Both the position numbers and the translations under genes were made by a program. Positions 7,578-18,600 of a stretch of 36,436 nt of DNA are shown in pieces. The notes below the pieces were generated by a model. The model ran no database searches and had not been told where the DNA came from. It worked only from the letters and a program-made list of their open reading frames with translations. The stretch lies in NCBI GenBank assembly GCA_016183125.1, contig JACPFG010000063.1:1-36436 (forward strand). The letters are read 5' to 3'. The stretch is from Deltaproteobacteria bacterium. GTDB taxonomy: Bacteria > UBA10199 > GCA-002796325 > JACPFF01. The first letter of the stretch is position 1; every line of letters starts with the position of its first letter.

Positions 7578-8723
7578 TCATTCGTGGATGGCGAGCAGGG
7601 ACGGCAGGGTTTTGAGACATTCCTCGAAGGGGATCACCTGGATCCCTTCCATCTCCATCCGCCGGTCGCCGCCGTAGATGCAATAGGTTCGTGCCGAGGG
7701 ATAGTCAGCGCGAAAGGCTTTGAGACCGCGCAACGCATCTGAGCCGACGCGGGCAGTGCGCTTGACTTCGAAGGCGTGGATTCCTTTCGGGCCATAAGCG
7801 ACGAAGTCAACTTCCAGTCCGGTCGCGGTCCGCCAATAGAAGAGGTCATAATCCAGCCCCTCGTCTGCATTCACGGCCTTCAGTTCCTGATAGAGGAGCG
7901 TTTCATAGGCCGCGCCTTCTGCCTCTTCCGGCCGGTCGAGCGGGCCCATCGGGCGCAGCGTGCGATAGATCCCCACATCAAAAAAGTAAAACTTGGGATG
8001 GGCTGCCATCCGCCGCTTGGCGCGTTTGGTGAAGGCCGGAAGGCGCTCCGCCAGCAGCAGGTCCTCTAGAATAACGAAATATTGTTCGACGACTTTGCGC
8101 TCGACCGCACACTCCCTTGCCACTCCGGCAATACTCAGGATGGCCCCTTGGGAAAAACTCGCCGATTCTAAAAAGCGGGTAAAGGCCGCCAGATTTCTGG
8201 TCAGGCCCTCCTGCTGGACCTCCTCTTTCAGATACGTCTGGACATACGATTCGAGATATCGCTTCGGATCGGCCTCCGTGTAGGCGCACGGCAACTGGCC
8301 AAACCGGAGGGAATGTTCTAGTCGAAAATCGTTGCTCAACTCCCGGGCCGTCAAGGGATGCATCATCAACGTCAGGGCCCGCCCCGCCAGCAAGTTGACC
8401 CCCTTGCGCCGCAATTTTCGGGCGTTCGACCCCGTCAGAACAAATTTGTAGCGACGAGTTTCGATCAGCCGATGCACCTCGTTCAGGAGTTCCGGTACTT
8501 TTTGGACCTCATCGAGAATAATCCAGTCGCTAAACCCCTGCGGCACCAGCTGCTCCAATCGGCCGGGGTGAGCCAGCAAGTCATTAAATGTCTCCGCGGC
8601 GAGTAAGTCCACGTAGACGGCCCGAGGAAAGGCAGAGCGAACCCAGCTGGTCTTCCCAGTTCCTCTCGGCCCAAAGAGGAAAAAACTCTTATTTTGCGGG
8701 TAGTTAATAATTCTGGAATACAT
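7578..8723 (-). CDS. AAA_14 / DUF4143 ATPase
   Basis: FFLFGPRGTGKTSWVRS (Walker A), IILDEVQKVPELLNEVHRLIE (Walker B), VLTGSNARKLRRKGVNLLAGRA, C-terminal GLEVDFVAYGPKGIHAFEVKRT nuclease-like motif. Confidence 0.9.
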   Translation of the reverse strand: MYSRIINYPQNKSFFLFGPRGTGKTSWVRSAFPRAVYVDLLAAETFNDLLAHPGRLEQLVPQGFSDWIILDEVQKVPELLNEVHRLIETRRYKFVLTGSNARKLRRKGVNLLAGRALTLMMHPLTARELSNDFRLEHSLRFGQLPCAYTEADPKRYLESYVQTYLKEEVQQEGLTRNLAAFTRFLESASFSQGAILSIAGVARECAVERKVVEQYFVILEDLLLAERLPAFTKRAKRRMAAHPKFYFFDVGIYRTLRPMGPLDRPEEAEGAAYETLLYQELKAVNADEGLDYDLFYWRTATGLEVDFVAYGPKGIHAFEVKRTARVGSDALRGLKAFRADYPSARTYCIYGGDRRMEMEGIQVIPFEECLKTLPSLLAIHE

Positions 8724-8754
8724 AACTCCATTTTACATAGTAATATGGAGTTAT
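8722..8754. promoter_or_regulatory. 10-bp-arm inverted repeat over the ATPase start codon, plus an extra half site at 8756-8762
   Basis: ATAACTCCAT (8722-8731) / ATGGAGTTAT (8745-8754), then AACTCCA (8756-8762). Confidence 0.6.
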
Positions 8755-8823
8755 CAACTCCAAAATACATAACCATCCCAAACCGGTTGCAAAACGATGA
8801 GGCGTCGGTTAGGTTCCCCGGCC

Positions 8824-9912
8824 ATGGCGGGCGACAATAAAAACACACGGGTAGCGGTGGCGATGAGCGGGGGGGTGGATAGCTCGGTGGCTGCCGTCTT
8901 GCTCAAAGAGGCCGGCTACGACGTGATCGGGATCACGATGGCCCTCTGGAGTTGTCACAAGGGTGAGACCGCCAGGAAGAAGACATGTTGCTCGCTCACC
9001 GATGTCCAGGATGCCAGGGCGGTGTGCGAGCGGATCGGGATTCCGCATGTGGTGGCAGATTACCGTACGGAGTTTCGGGAGAAGGTGATCGATCATTTTG
9101 TGTCTGAGTATAAACAGGCTAGGACGCCGATCCCGTGTATCGGGTGCAACCAGTATTTTAAGTTCGAGCGTCTCTGGCAGACCGCACACGAGGAGTATGG
9201 CGCGGAGTTTATTGCCACTGGTCATTACGCGCGGATTGCGGATAATGGGAGCAGAAGCCTTCTTAAGGGAAGGGACACCCACAAAGACCAGTCCTATTTT
9301 TTATTCGTCATGACGCCGGAACAGTTGCGCCACAGCCTCTTTCCGGTCGGCGGGTTGACAAAAGCGGAGGTGCGGGAAATTGCTGCCCGGCACGGCTTGG
9401 CGACGGCCGAGAAAATAGAGAGCCAGGAGATCTGTTTTGTCCCGGATAACGATTACGCAGGATTTATCGAGGATTATTACCCGGAAGCGGTGGGGGCGCC
9501 CGGGGCGTTTGTCGATCAGGATGGGAGCGTTATCGGTCGTCACCGCGGTACGCACGCCTATACGATAGGCCAGCGCAGAGGATTAGGCGTGGCGGTGGGC
9601 GAGCGGCAGTATGTCACGGCCATCGATCCCGTGAACGGCCAGGTGAAGCTTGGGCGCGAGGAAGAGCTCTATCGCGCCGGGCTGACGGCAACTGGAATGA
9701 ACTGGATCGTCGATCTCCCTCGAGAATTTGCCGCGAACGCAAAAATCAGGTATAAGCACGTTCCGGCGCCGTGCCAGGTGCGTATCTTGGACGACGGGGC
9801 GACACTCGTGGACTTCACTGAGCCGCAGCGGGCGATCACGCCTGGCCAGGCGGTGGTCTTCTACGATGGAGACACGGTGCTTGGTGGTGGGTGGATTGAG
9901 CGGGCAGTGTAA
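8824..9912 (+). CDS. mnmA: tRNA-specific 2-thiouridylase MnmA
   Basis: VAVAMSGGVDSSVAAVLL (PP-loop), PIPCIGCNQYFKF, ATGHYARI, DQSYFLF, SQEICFVP. Confidence 0.95.
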   Translation: MAGDNKNTRVAVAMSGGVDSSVAAVLLKEAGYDVIGITMALWSCHKGETARKKTCCSLTDVQDARAVCERIGIPHVVADYRTEFREKVIDHFVSEYKQARTPIPCIGCNQYFKFERLWQTAHEEYGAEFIATGHYARIADNGSRSLLKGRDTHKDQSYFLFVMTPEQLRHSLFPVGGLTKAEVREIAARHGLATAEKIESQEICFVPDNDYAGFIEDYYPEAVGAPGAFVDQDGSVIGRHRGTHAYTIGQRRGLGVAVGERQYVTAIDPVNGQVKLGREEELYRAGLTATGMNWIVDLPREFAANAKIRYKHVPAPCQVRILDDGATLVDFTEPQRAITPGQAVVFYDGDTVLGGGWIERAV

Positions 9913-9913
9913 A

Positions 9914-10654
9914 ATGGATATTACACGGGAAGAGAAACAGGAATTGAAGCGATTGGAGAAGGCGCTTGGCTATACCTTCCGCCGGCGCGTTCATTTGAAG
10001 CGAGCGCTCACGCACCGTTCGTATGCAAACGAGATGCGACTAAAACCAACCGAGCATAATGAGCGTTATGAATACCTGGGGGACGCGGTTCTTGAACTGG
10101 CGGTGAGTCATCTCCTGATGGATCAATATCCAGATCATCCCGAAGGCGAGCTCTCTAAATTACGAGCTGCGCTGGTCAACGAGGCGCAGTTGGCAGATCT
10201 AGCTCGGGAGGTGCAGCTGGGCATTTATCTATATCTGGGTAAGGGGGAGGAGCAGACCGGCGGGAGGGAGAAGCCATCCCTGTTGGCGGATGCGTTCGAG
10301 GCCGTTTTAGGGGCGATCTATATCGATCGCGGTTTTAAGAAATGCTTCGACGTTGTTAAGCATAAATTTCATAATATATTTCAGAATGTTAGACGAGGAG
10401 AATTCATCCAAGACTTTAAGACAAAACTACAGGAAGAGTCGCAGCAGCGTTTTCGTACGGTGCCGCGATATCGCCTGGTGAAGGAATCGGGCCCCGATCA
10501 CAGCAAGACCTTCGAGGTAAATCTCTACATCGAGGAGCGCCTGTTAGGGGCCGGCCGCGGCCCGAGTAAGAAGGCGGCCGAGCAGGATGCCGCGCGTCAG
10601 GCGCTGGAAAAGATTGCGGGTTCGCCGGCTGCCGAGCGCCAGTATAATCTATGA
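9914..10654 (+). CDS. rnc: ribonuclease III
   Basis: THRSYANE, NERYEYLGDAVLELAVS, C-terminal dsRBD (GRGPSKKAAEQDAARQALEKI). Confidence 0.95.
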   Translation: MDITREEKQELKRLEKALGYTFRRRVHLKRALTHRSYANEMRLKPTEHNERYEYLGDAVLELAVSHLLMDQYPDHPEGELSKLRAALVNEAQLADLAREVQLGIYLYLGKGEEQTGGREKPSLLADAFEAVLGAIYIDRGFKKCFDVVKHKFHNIFQNVRRGEFIQDFKTKLQEESQQRFRTVPRYRLVKESGPDHSKTFEVNLYIEERLLGAGRGPSKKAAEQDAARQALEKIAGSPAAERQYNL

Positions 10655-11532
10655 CGTTTCGGTGTGGCTACGTAGCCCTAATCGGTCGGCCCAATGTCGG
10701 CAAATCGACGCTGATAAACAGACTGGTAGGCGAATCGCTCGCGATCGTTACGCCAAAACCGCAGACTACGCGACAGAGGATCGTAGGCATTGTTCAGCGC
10801 CCCGAATCCCAGCTGATTTTTGTCGACACGCCCGGATTTCATGAATCCGCAAAATTACTCAATCGGGTCATGCTGAAGCAGGTGGATCAGGCCCTGGCCG
10901 ATGCGGATGCGGTCTGTCTTCTGCTGGAACCGCGCGCTTCCATCGACCCGATCGACCGCGAACTTTGGATGCGTATAGCCGGAGACTTACGCGCGACTCT
11001 ATTTGCTGTTATCAACAAGATGGACCTGGTGCCGCTCGCTAAAGTTGCACGGTTGTTGACGGCGCTGCGTCAGGAGCTGGGGCGAGAGCCGATGACCCTC
11101 TCAGCACTCAATGGGACAGGCGTCGAGGGTCTTATGCAGTCCTGCGAGGCCGTGTTACCAGAGGGCCCGGCGCTCTATCCAACCGATCAATATACCGAAC
11201 ACCCGACGCGGTTTCTCGCCGCGGAGATGATTCGGGAACAGCTGATTGTCTCTCTTGGCGAAGAGCTCCCCTATGCGACGGCCGTGGAGATCGAGGCGTT
11301 CGAGGAGAAAGAAAAACTCACGCGGATCCGCGCCCTGGTGATCGTGGAGAAAGACTCCCAGAAGGGGATCGTGATCGGGCAGGGGGGGCGCACGCTCAAA
11401 AAGATCGGCACGCGCGCCCGCGCAAAAATCGAGACCCTCGTCGGGACGAAGGTCTATCTCGAACTGTTTGTGCGTGTGGAAGCCGGGTGGACGAAGGATC
11501 CTACGGCGCTTCGGCGGCTGGGCTATGGATGA
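10651..11532 (+). CDS. era: GTPase Era
   Basis: [28 protein letters not shown] domain [22 protein letters not shown] overlap with rnc. Confidence 0.95.
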   Translation: MTFRCGYVALIGRPNVGKSTLINRLVGESLAIVTPKPQTTRQRIVGIVQRPESQLIFVDTPGFHESAKLLNRVMLKQVDQALADADAVCLLLEPRASIDPIDRELWMRIAGDLRATLFAVINKMDLVPLAKVARLLTALRQELGREPMTLSALNGTGVEGLMQSCEAVLPEGPALYPTDQYTEHPTRFLAAEMIREQLIVSLGEELPYATAVEIEAFEEKEKLTRIRALVIVEKDSQKGIVIGQGGRTLKKIGTRARAKIETLVGTKVYLELFVRVEAGWTKDPTALRRLGYG

Positions 11533-14500
11533 GGAGTGTGCACCCGCCCGCGTCAGCGGGTGACATGACCGCATCGGCAGCGCTTAATCCCTGGCCGATC
11601 GCCGGCGTGAGGAGTGTAAAGCCGGCTTCGAGGAGGTCGGTATCGCCATCGGCGTTCGAGACGACGACATCCCAAACGCCCAGTTCCTTTTCTTTGCCAA
11701 GATAGATTTCCATCTGGATCGTGTTCGGATCCACAACAGTAATCGCCCCGCTGACCGCCCGCATGTAATCGTCGCCCTTCGTGAATCGCACATCTGTGAT
11801 ATCCTCCAGTTGTTCCCCAGTGATCGTGAACGTGATCGTCTGGCCGGGATAGCCGGTGGCCGGGGCAATCTGGGTGATTACCGGCGGCGGATTTGCCACT
11901 ACCGGCAACACCGGCTCCACGGGATGTTGGCCGGGAATAGAGGAGGACGGGCCCATGACAAGCCGATGGATGTCGAGATCACACGGATCACCCAGCCCGT
12001 CGCCGTCCGTGTCGGTCTGCTGCGGGTTATAGACGGTCGAGCAGGTATCTTCCCAGTCGCGGAAGGCGTCATTATCATCGTCCACATCGCAGGCGTCTCC
12101 CAGGCCATCGCCATCGGTGTCCTCGTGGCTGACGAACAGGCGATCGGCTGGCCATTGAGCAAGGGGATGTCTTCTAATACCTTAAACCCACAGTAGGCAT
12201 TGAGTGTGGCCGGATTGATGCAAATCGGGTAGCGAGTCTTTTCGATGACCATCCCATCCTCACAAAATTGCGTCGGGACGGGTGAACCGCACTGGGCATC
12301 TTGCCAGCAATCCACGTAGAATTGCGCTAGACTCGAAGGAAGTTCAAGCCCGACATCTTTGTTGAGTGCCGTGACTTCCCACCAGCAATCCTCATGCTTA
12401 TTGAGGGCGTTGCCCGGGGGGAGGGTGTATTTCGTCGAGTATTCTGTTGGTGAAATCGGGCCAATCGTTTTCGTGAAGACGAGGTTATTGATATTATTCT
12501 GATAAATCTTCATCTGATATTCAATATCGAGATTGGTCGTCACATTGATCCACTCAAACGTCGGTGTCGTCGTTTTCGTAATCCCCGAATTGGGATTGCC
12601 CTCGACCTTCTTCGGCTTCACAATCTTCGGCGGATTTGCCACGACATTGATGGTCAGATGCTTGGTGGCATTATTCAACGTGCCGGGGACGACGAATTCC
12701 AGATTGTACGTACCGATGTTCTTCTGAGTGGTTTGCCACGCATAGTCGCATTTGATATCGGACCCTGGAGCCGGCGCGCATCCCTTGGATTCCCAACCCT
12801 TCGGTGCTCCATTGACCGTCGGCGATAGCGCGGGATCATTATCGTTGGCATAAAGCAAGACCTCCAATTGATCGCCAGCCGGCACGTTGATTGTTTTACA
12901 AGTCCAAGGCTGAGAATTGCTGGTGTCGCACGTGAGGTCATTGATGGTCGGCACCTGATTGCCAATGGCAAATGGGGTCTCCGACTTCCATAGCGCAACC
13001 GTGCCACCCGTCTTGCACGTGATCTTGCCGGGAAGGACGCACTGGTTATCGTCCCCAAAAATTTTGCAGGGCTCCCACCACTGACAATTCTTGGAACAGT
13101 CGTACCAGAGCTTCGAGACGAAAGTGAGGGGTTTGTTCTGTGGGGTTCCTTCCGGGATTGCCCAATAGAATGTGGCGGTTTTCGCCTGGGACGGTTCGAC
13201 GGTCAGCTTGACCGGCTGCAGATCACAGAACCCCCCATCGGCTTCCATGACCGTTGCCCCGACGTAAATATCTTTAAATATTCCCCCGCTGATATTTTCA
13301 ATGCCCACGCCATAATAATTCCGGACCTTGACCTTGAATTGCACCTGCTCGGGCCCGCTAGTAGTTTGGACACTTTCAATACCGGCCAACGGATGAATCC
13401 AATCGCCAATCGTTTCGTCCGCGTCGCCTATGCAGGCAACAGCTTTTCCATTTAAGAGGCCGCATTTCCCATCGAAGGTCTCATCCCAGTCAGGGTTGGC
13501 GAGCCACTCCAGCAAGTCGTCAGCCGTGGGGTCATTCACCAAAACCAATCCACCCATTCCGAGGAGTAGCTTACACATGTCGTCATTGATTCCGATTGGA
13601 TCACAAGCGGCTTTGCGGACGAAAAAGGCGATCTCCTTATCGAGGTTGGCCGCTTGAAGAATCAACGCCGGCGGCGTCAAGTTGTAAAGCAAGTCCACCC
13701 CAGAGTAAAAAGCGAATTTCAAGAGATCCCCATCCGACTGATCCCAGCCGCGAAAGAGCGCAAACCCAAGGTCAATGAGTGGAAGCTTGGTCCCCATGAT
13801 GGTAACGGTTGGTTGCAGGTATTTTTTTATTAAGGCTGCCGCTTTTCCGGCTTCGTTGACCTTTGCCTCGGCAATCCATACATCCTGCTCCGCGATCATG
13901 TAGACGCCATTGCCCGAGTTGATAGTTTTTGCTTGAACTCCCGGCTTCAGGGCGTAGCTCACTTCTTTGAAGTGTTCGCCGAGCATCGCGATGAACGATA
14001 AGCCCGTGTTAATAGATGGCAGGGCCGATAGAGCCGCGTCGGCGTTCTCCAGTTCATAGGTGAGAAGGGCAGCGGCGCTTTCTTCAACATAATTGGCAAA
14101 GAAGTACTGATTTACCAACTGGTTGGCGATCAATGCCGGCGCGAACGCCTCCTGGAATAGGGGGACCGAGATCAGGACCAAGTCGTCCGGTTGGATCGCC
14201 GAGTAATCCTGCGCACACGTGCCGCCCTGACAAGTGAGTTCGGCAGCGCACACGTTTCCACATTTGCCGCAATTGTTTTCGTCACCCATCAGGTCGAACG
14301 TTTCATCGCTCTGTCCATCACAGTCGTCGTCCGCCCCGTTACAAGATTCAGAGGTCGGTCCGCTGATGCTCGCGCATACGCCCCATTGACGTGCAGACAA
14401 CGCTGCAAGAGCCGGAGTTTACCCAGTCCCCACCCGAGCAGACCTGCTTGTGCTGTCCCGCTCCGTCTGGGCCGCAGGAGATGGATCGTGCATCGGAGAC

Positions 14501-15436
14501 GCCGTCACAATCATCGTCCATCCCGTTACAGGTTTCCGACGGCGGACTGGGGCAATACTGGACGCAGAGATTATGATCGCCGCAGCCGTCAAGCGGGTAG
14601 TAGGGACAACTTATATTCGCGTGAACATTCAGGTTCCAATCGTCGCAATCAGCTCCGTTCTCATAGCAATAGCCGTCACCATCATTATCAGTGCATGTGG
14701 AGCCGCAAACCCCTCCACTGCAGCTTTCACCTTGTCCGCACGGGGTGATGTTGGAATAATTACAATTCGCATCCCGGTATTGCTTCGTTTTTCCATCCAG
14801 GCACACCCATTCTTCATTGCAGCCCGCGATTACTTGGAAAACAAAATCGTTCGCGGAGTCGTTGCCTCCTTTTGCGATCCAGGTCGGTTTGACATCCGAC
14901 GGAGCATGTTCCCACAGGAGTCCAGGGTCATTTATGGTTTTCTGATACCCCTTGTAATACACTTTGACCCAATATTTTTGATTCGTCTCAAACGGTGTTG
15001 CATTTGCCGTCTTGAGCGGGACAGGAACCCAATCAAACTTTCCTATGATATTATCGTAGGCACAATAATTGAAATCCAGCGCGTAGGCTCTTTCTTCGTT
15101 GATCTGGTCGTCTGAAGTGTTACTGTAAATCTTCACATCCATTTTCTCAGTAGGAGAAAGACAAAAGGACGAGGAGGGGACTTGCAGCTTTAGGAGCACT
15201 TTGCTGATAGTTGGTGATGGATATTTCGGTTCGAACTGTTGATAGGCGTATTTATGGCCGCTATCATCATAATAGAATCCGTACGCACTCCCCCCTGTCA
15301 GTTGCTCCGCGCTGACAGTTTCGACCGCGAATACTTGTGCAGGGGTGAGGAAAGGTAGAACCGCCAACGCCGCGCCGAGGACACCTCCTCGCCAAGAGGA
15401 GGGGACACCGACCGCCGCTGGGCCGGGGCGAGGCAT
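11501..15436 (-). CDS. exported MopE-type metal-binding-motif protein with TSP3-like and IPT/TIG-like segments; spread over three frames
   Basis: Signal-peptide-like N-terminus ([19 protein letters not shown]); [13 protein letters not shown] and [59 protein letters not shown]-like C-terminus; frame breaks near 14390 and 12140. Confidence 0.8.
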
Positions 15437-15444
15437 ATGGGGTC

Positions 15445-15472
15445 CGAATACTCCTGGCGCGGGCCGTGTCAA
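15445..15472 (-). promoter_or_regulatory. candidate promoter of the MopE-type gene
   Basis: Minus strand TTGACA (15467-15472), 16-nt spacer, TATTCG (15445-15450); the listed ORF start TTG at 15472 lies inside this -35. Confidence 0.4.
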
Positions 15473-15532
15473 GCCCCATTTTCAGCTACTCTGCAGGGGC
15501 AATAACACTTTGAAGAGATGGAGGTGAGGGGT

Positions 15533-15548
15533 ATCTTCCCGCTTGACA
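15533..15548 (+). promoter_or_regulatory. upstream element ATCTTCCCGCTTGACA of the RHS gene
   Basis: 15-mer ATCTTCCCGCTTGAC is repeated exactly at 25298-25312 upstream of the S8 gene; contains TTGACA. Confidence 0.5.
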
Positions 15549-15686
15549 CGCCGCGGTGTCTACTAATAGTCACCACCGTAGACCTACATTTACAGCACAC
15601 GGTGTCCTAAGGGGGCCCATACGAAACGATTCGCACCAGTTATCCTCACGCTCCTCCTCGCAGCGATTGGGTGTGGGGAGGATGAG

Positions 15687-18600
15687 GTGCCCCGACTCGA
15701 ACCATCCGGGAATCCCGCTGCGTCTTCGCAGACGACCGATGTAGCGAAAAATACTCCCTCACCGTCACTAGATGTCTACGTGGACGATATCGACTCGGGG
15801 TTTTCAAAGTACGGCACCAGCAATTGGACGGAGGCCTGGACTGGTTGGCCCACCCCCGGTGGGCATATGTGGTACACCTGGAATACTCTTAAATATGTGG
15901 AAAACTCCGCGATGTGGATGCCAAATCTTCAGTGTTCTGGAAAATACGAGATTCAGGCCTATATTCCGAGTGAAAACGCCAAGACGTCTAAAGCAAAGTA
16001 CGAGATTAAGTCTGACGTCGGTTGGAGCAACTCAATTATTTCGCAACTAGCCAACCCTGGGAAATGGGTTGCTCTCGGCGGCAGCGGCACCACCTATTCA
16101 TTCACGAAGGGGGCCAGCGATCGGTATGTGAAATTAACGGACGTAACAGGCGAAATCAGTTCCAAAGGCCTATTTTACCGTATCGCCTTCGATGCAATCA
16201 AGTGGATCTACAAAGAAAAACTCTCCAACATGGGTTTTACCCTAACTGCGCCTAATAGCGGAACCGCCTGGTCCAAGGATGACACGTGTTTGTCGGTAAA
16301 ATGGTCCACGCAAGGGGATGTGCCTGGCGGTGTACGCATTCATTTGTACAAAGGCGGGACGAGCCCGTCGCAATTCGTCAAATCTCTCATTGGAAGCACA
16401 CCCAATAACGGCTCGGCATGTGTAGATGCCTCTGCGTTAAAGGACCAACCACTGGCGAGCGATTACGTGATTGGCATCTCCAATAATTTCCCCTATTGCG
16501 ACGGCTATGTATGGGCCTTTTCCAATTCTTTTAAGATCGCCGCGCCAGATCTTACGGGGTATCAGTTGCCAGGCTGGGGCGGCAAGTTGGTTGGCTCTGG
16601 CGTGTCCGGAACGAATAGTAACAGCGCGCTTTATACGTGTAAGGTTGCCTATTTCGATGTGGGCATCAAGAACGAGGGAAATGGCGACAACAAGAAAACG
16701 ATTTCAAATCGTCTACTGATAGACGGGATTAATTACGGCACCTGGACCGAGAGTCCGCTGAGCGCCGGATCGTATACCTCCGAAATCGACATGCCTGTCT
16801 CCGGCATCACTGCCGGAACGCACACGGTAAAAGTGGAAATTGATTACCCTAACAATATCCCGGAGAGTGATGAGAGCGATAACGCTGTGTCCGGTTCCTT
16901 TGCCTGGCAGCCATGTAATAATCCAAGCGTTATAATTACCTCGCCTGCGAATGGAAGCAGTACAACCTCCTCGTCTGTCACCGTATCCGGGACGTGCAAC
17001 GATTCCGATGGTGATTTAAAAACCTATATTGTCACGGTCAATGGAACGAGCTTGCCGCCAGGAAATATTAGTGGGGGGAGCGCCGCATTCGCGAAAACCG
17101 TCTCCCTGAATGTCGGATCGAATAAAATTGAGGCCACATGTACCGATCAACAGGGATTGGTCAGCAATGTGGCTATGATTACCGTGACCCGAACACAACT
17201 TGGGGGCATCGCCGGAACGGTGACGAGCACAAAAGGTGGCGCCATTGCCGTGGCCTCCGTCACGGCCAATGGGCCGGTTGGCGTGACAACGTCCACAGCC
17301 AGCGACGGCAGTTATTCCTTTACCGGGCTTCAACCAGGGACATATACGGTGACGGCTTCGTCCGCCGGTTATTACAGCACGTCCCAGTCAGTGAATGTGC
17401 AGACGAATACCACAGCAATTGCAAATTTTTCACTGGTGCCTGTCCCCAAACCGATCCTTTCGGTTGCACCAACCGCGGTTAGCGTCACGATGCCCTCCGG
17501 ATCGTTGAACGGGACACAGCAGGTCATTATCCAGAACAACGGAGACGCAAACCTCCAGTATTGGTTAGTTGTCCCGCCCCCATCGTGGCTCACGATTAAG
17601 CGCAATGGCGGGGCGCTTGTGAGTACTTCCGTGTCGCCGCCGTTGGCGCCCGGAGCAAAAGACACGCTCACGTTTTACTTTAACAGCAATCAGGTCTCAT
17701 CAAATCAGGCCGCCCTCCTAGTGGTCGGTTCCAACGATACGGCCAAAGGGGACACGGGGATTGATGTCACGATGACGATCAAGGCGTCCTCGCCGCCGCC
17801 GCCCCAGTACCCGGCGCCTAGCACGCCGACGTTCACCCCGACGTTCAGCGGGTCCTGCACGCTCATTAATGCCTGCGCCAAGGACCCCGTGAATACCGCC
17901 ACGGGGAATTATACCTATAGCCATACCGATCTGAATATCCGGTCCCGCGGGCCATCGCTCCTCTTTGCGCGGACATACAACTCGTTTGATCCGACGATCG
18001 GGCCGTTGGGACTTGGCTGGACGCACAGCTTCCACGTCTATGCGCTGGAATATACCAAAGACGATGGATCGCCCGGCGATGTCTATATCCGCTGGGGCAC
18101 CGGTAGAACGGATTGGTACCAGCGCAATGCCGATGGGACATACACTCCGGCGCCCGGCCTCTTCGACGCGTTTGTCAAAAACGGCGATGGCTCCTTCACG
18201 CTGGTCGAAAAGAATAAGACGGTCTGGAATTTCCAGGGGAGCGGGCGTCTGGCAAGTGTTGCCGACCGGCATGGGAACGCCATGACGCTTACATATGAAG
18301 ACGCGGAGCCGAAGCGCCTCGTGGCGGCGACGAATGCGCTCGGTGAGCAGTTGATCTTCTCGTATCAATCGGGCGATCCGCTCAAACTCGCCGACGTTTG
18401 GGATGTCCAAGGCAACCGGAAGATCCTCTTTACGTATGAGGGGGACCGGCTTACAACCGTCACGGATGCTAACGGCAATCCATTTACATTCGAGTACGAC
18501 GCAGCCGACCGATTGACCAAAATCATCGAGCGGGATGGCAAGCCGCTCGTCACGAACGCCTACAGCGCGAACGACCCGACCGACCGCCGTGTCCTCACAC

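Noticed and set aside
7545-7590. CACCTGGTACCTGGCACC repeat and CGAATGA/TCATTCG inverted repeat between convergent PIN and ATPase genes
   Set aside because: Short, imperfect, no T tract; may be a terminator but support is too weak to list
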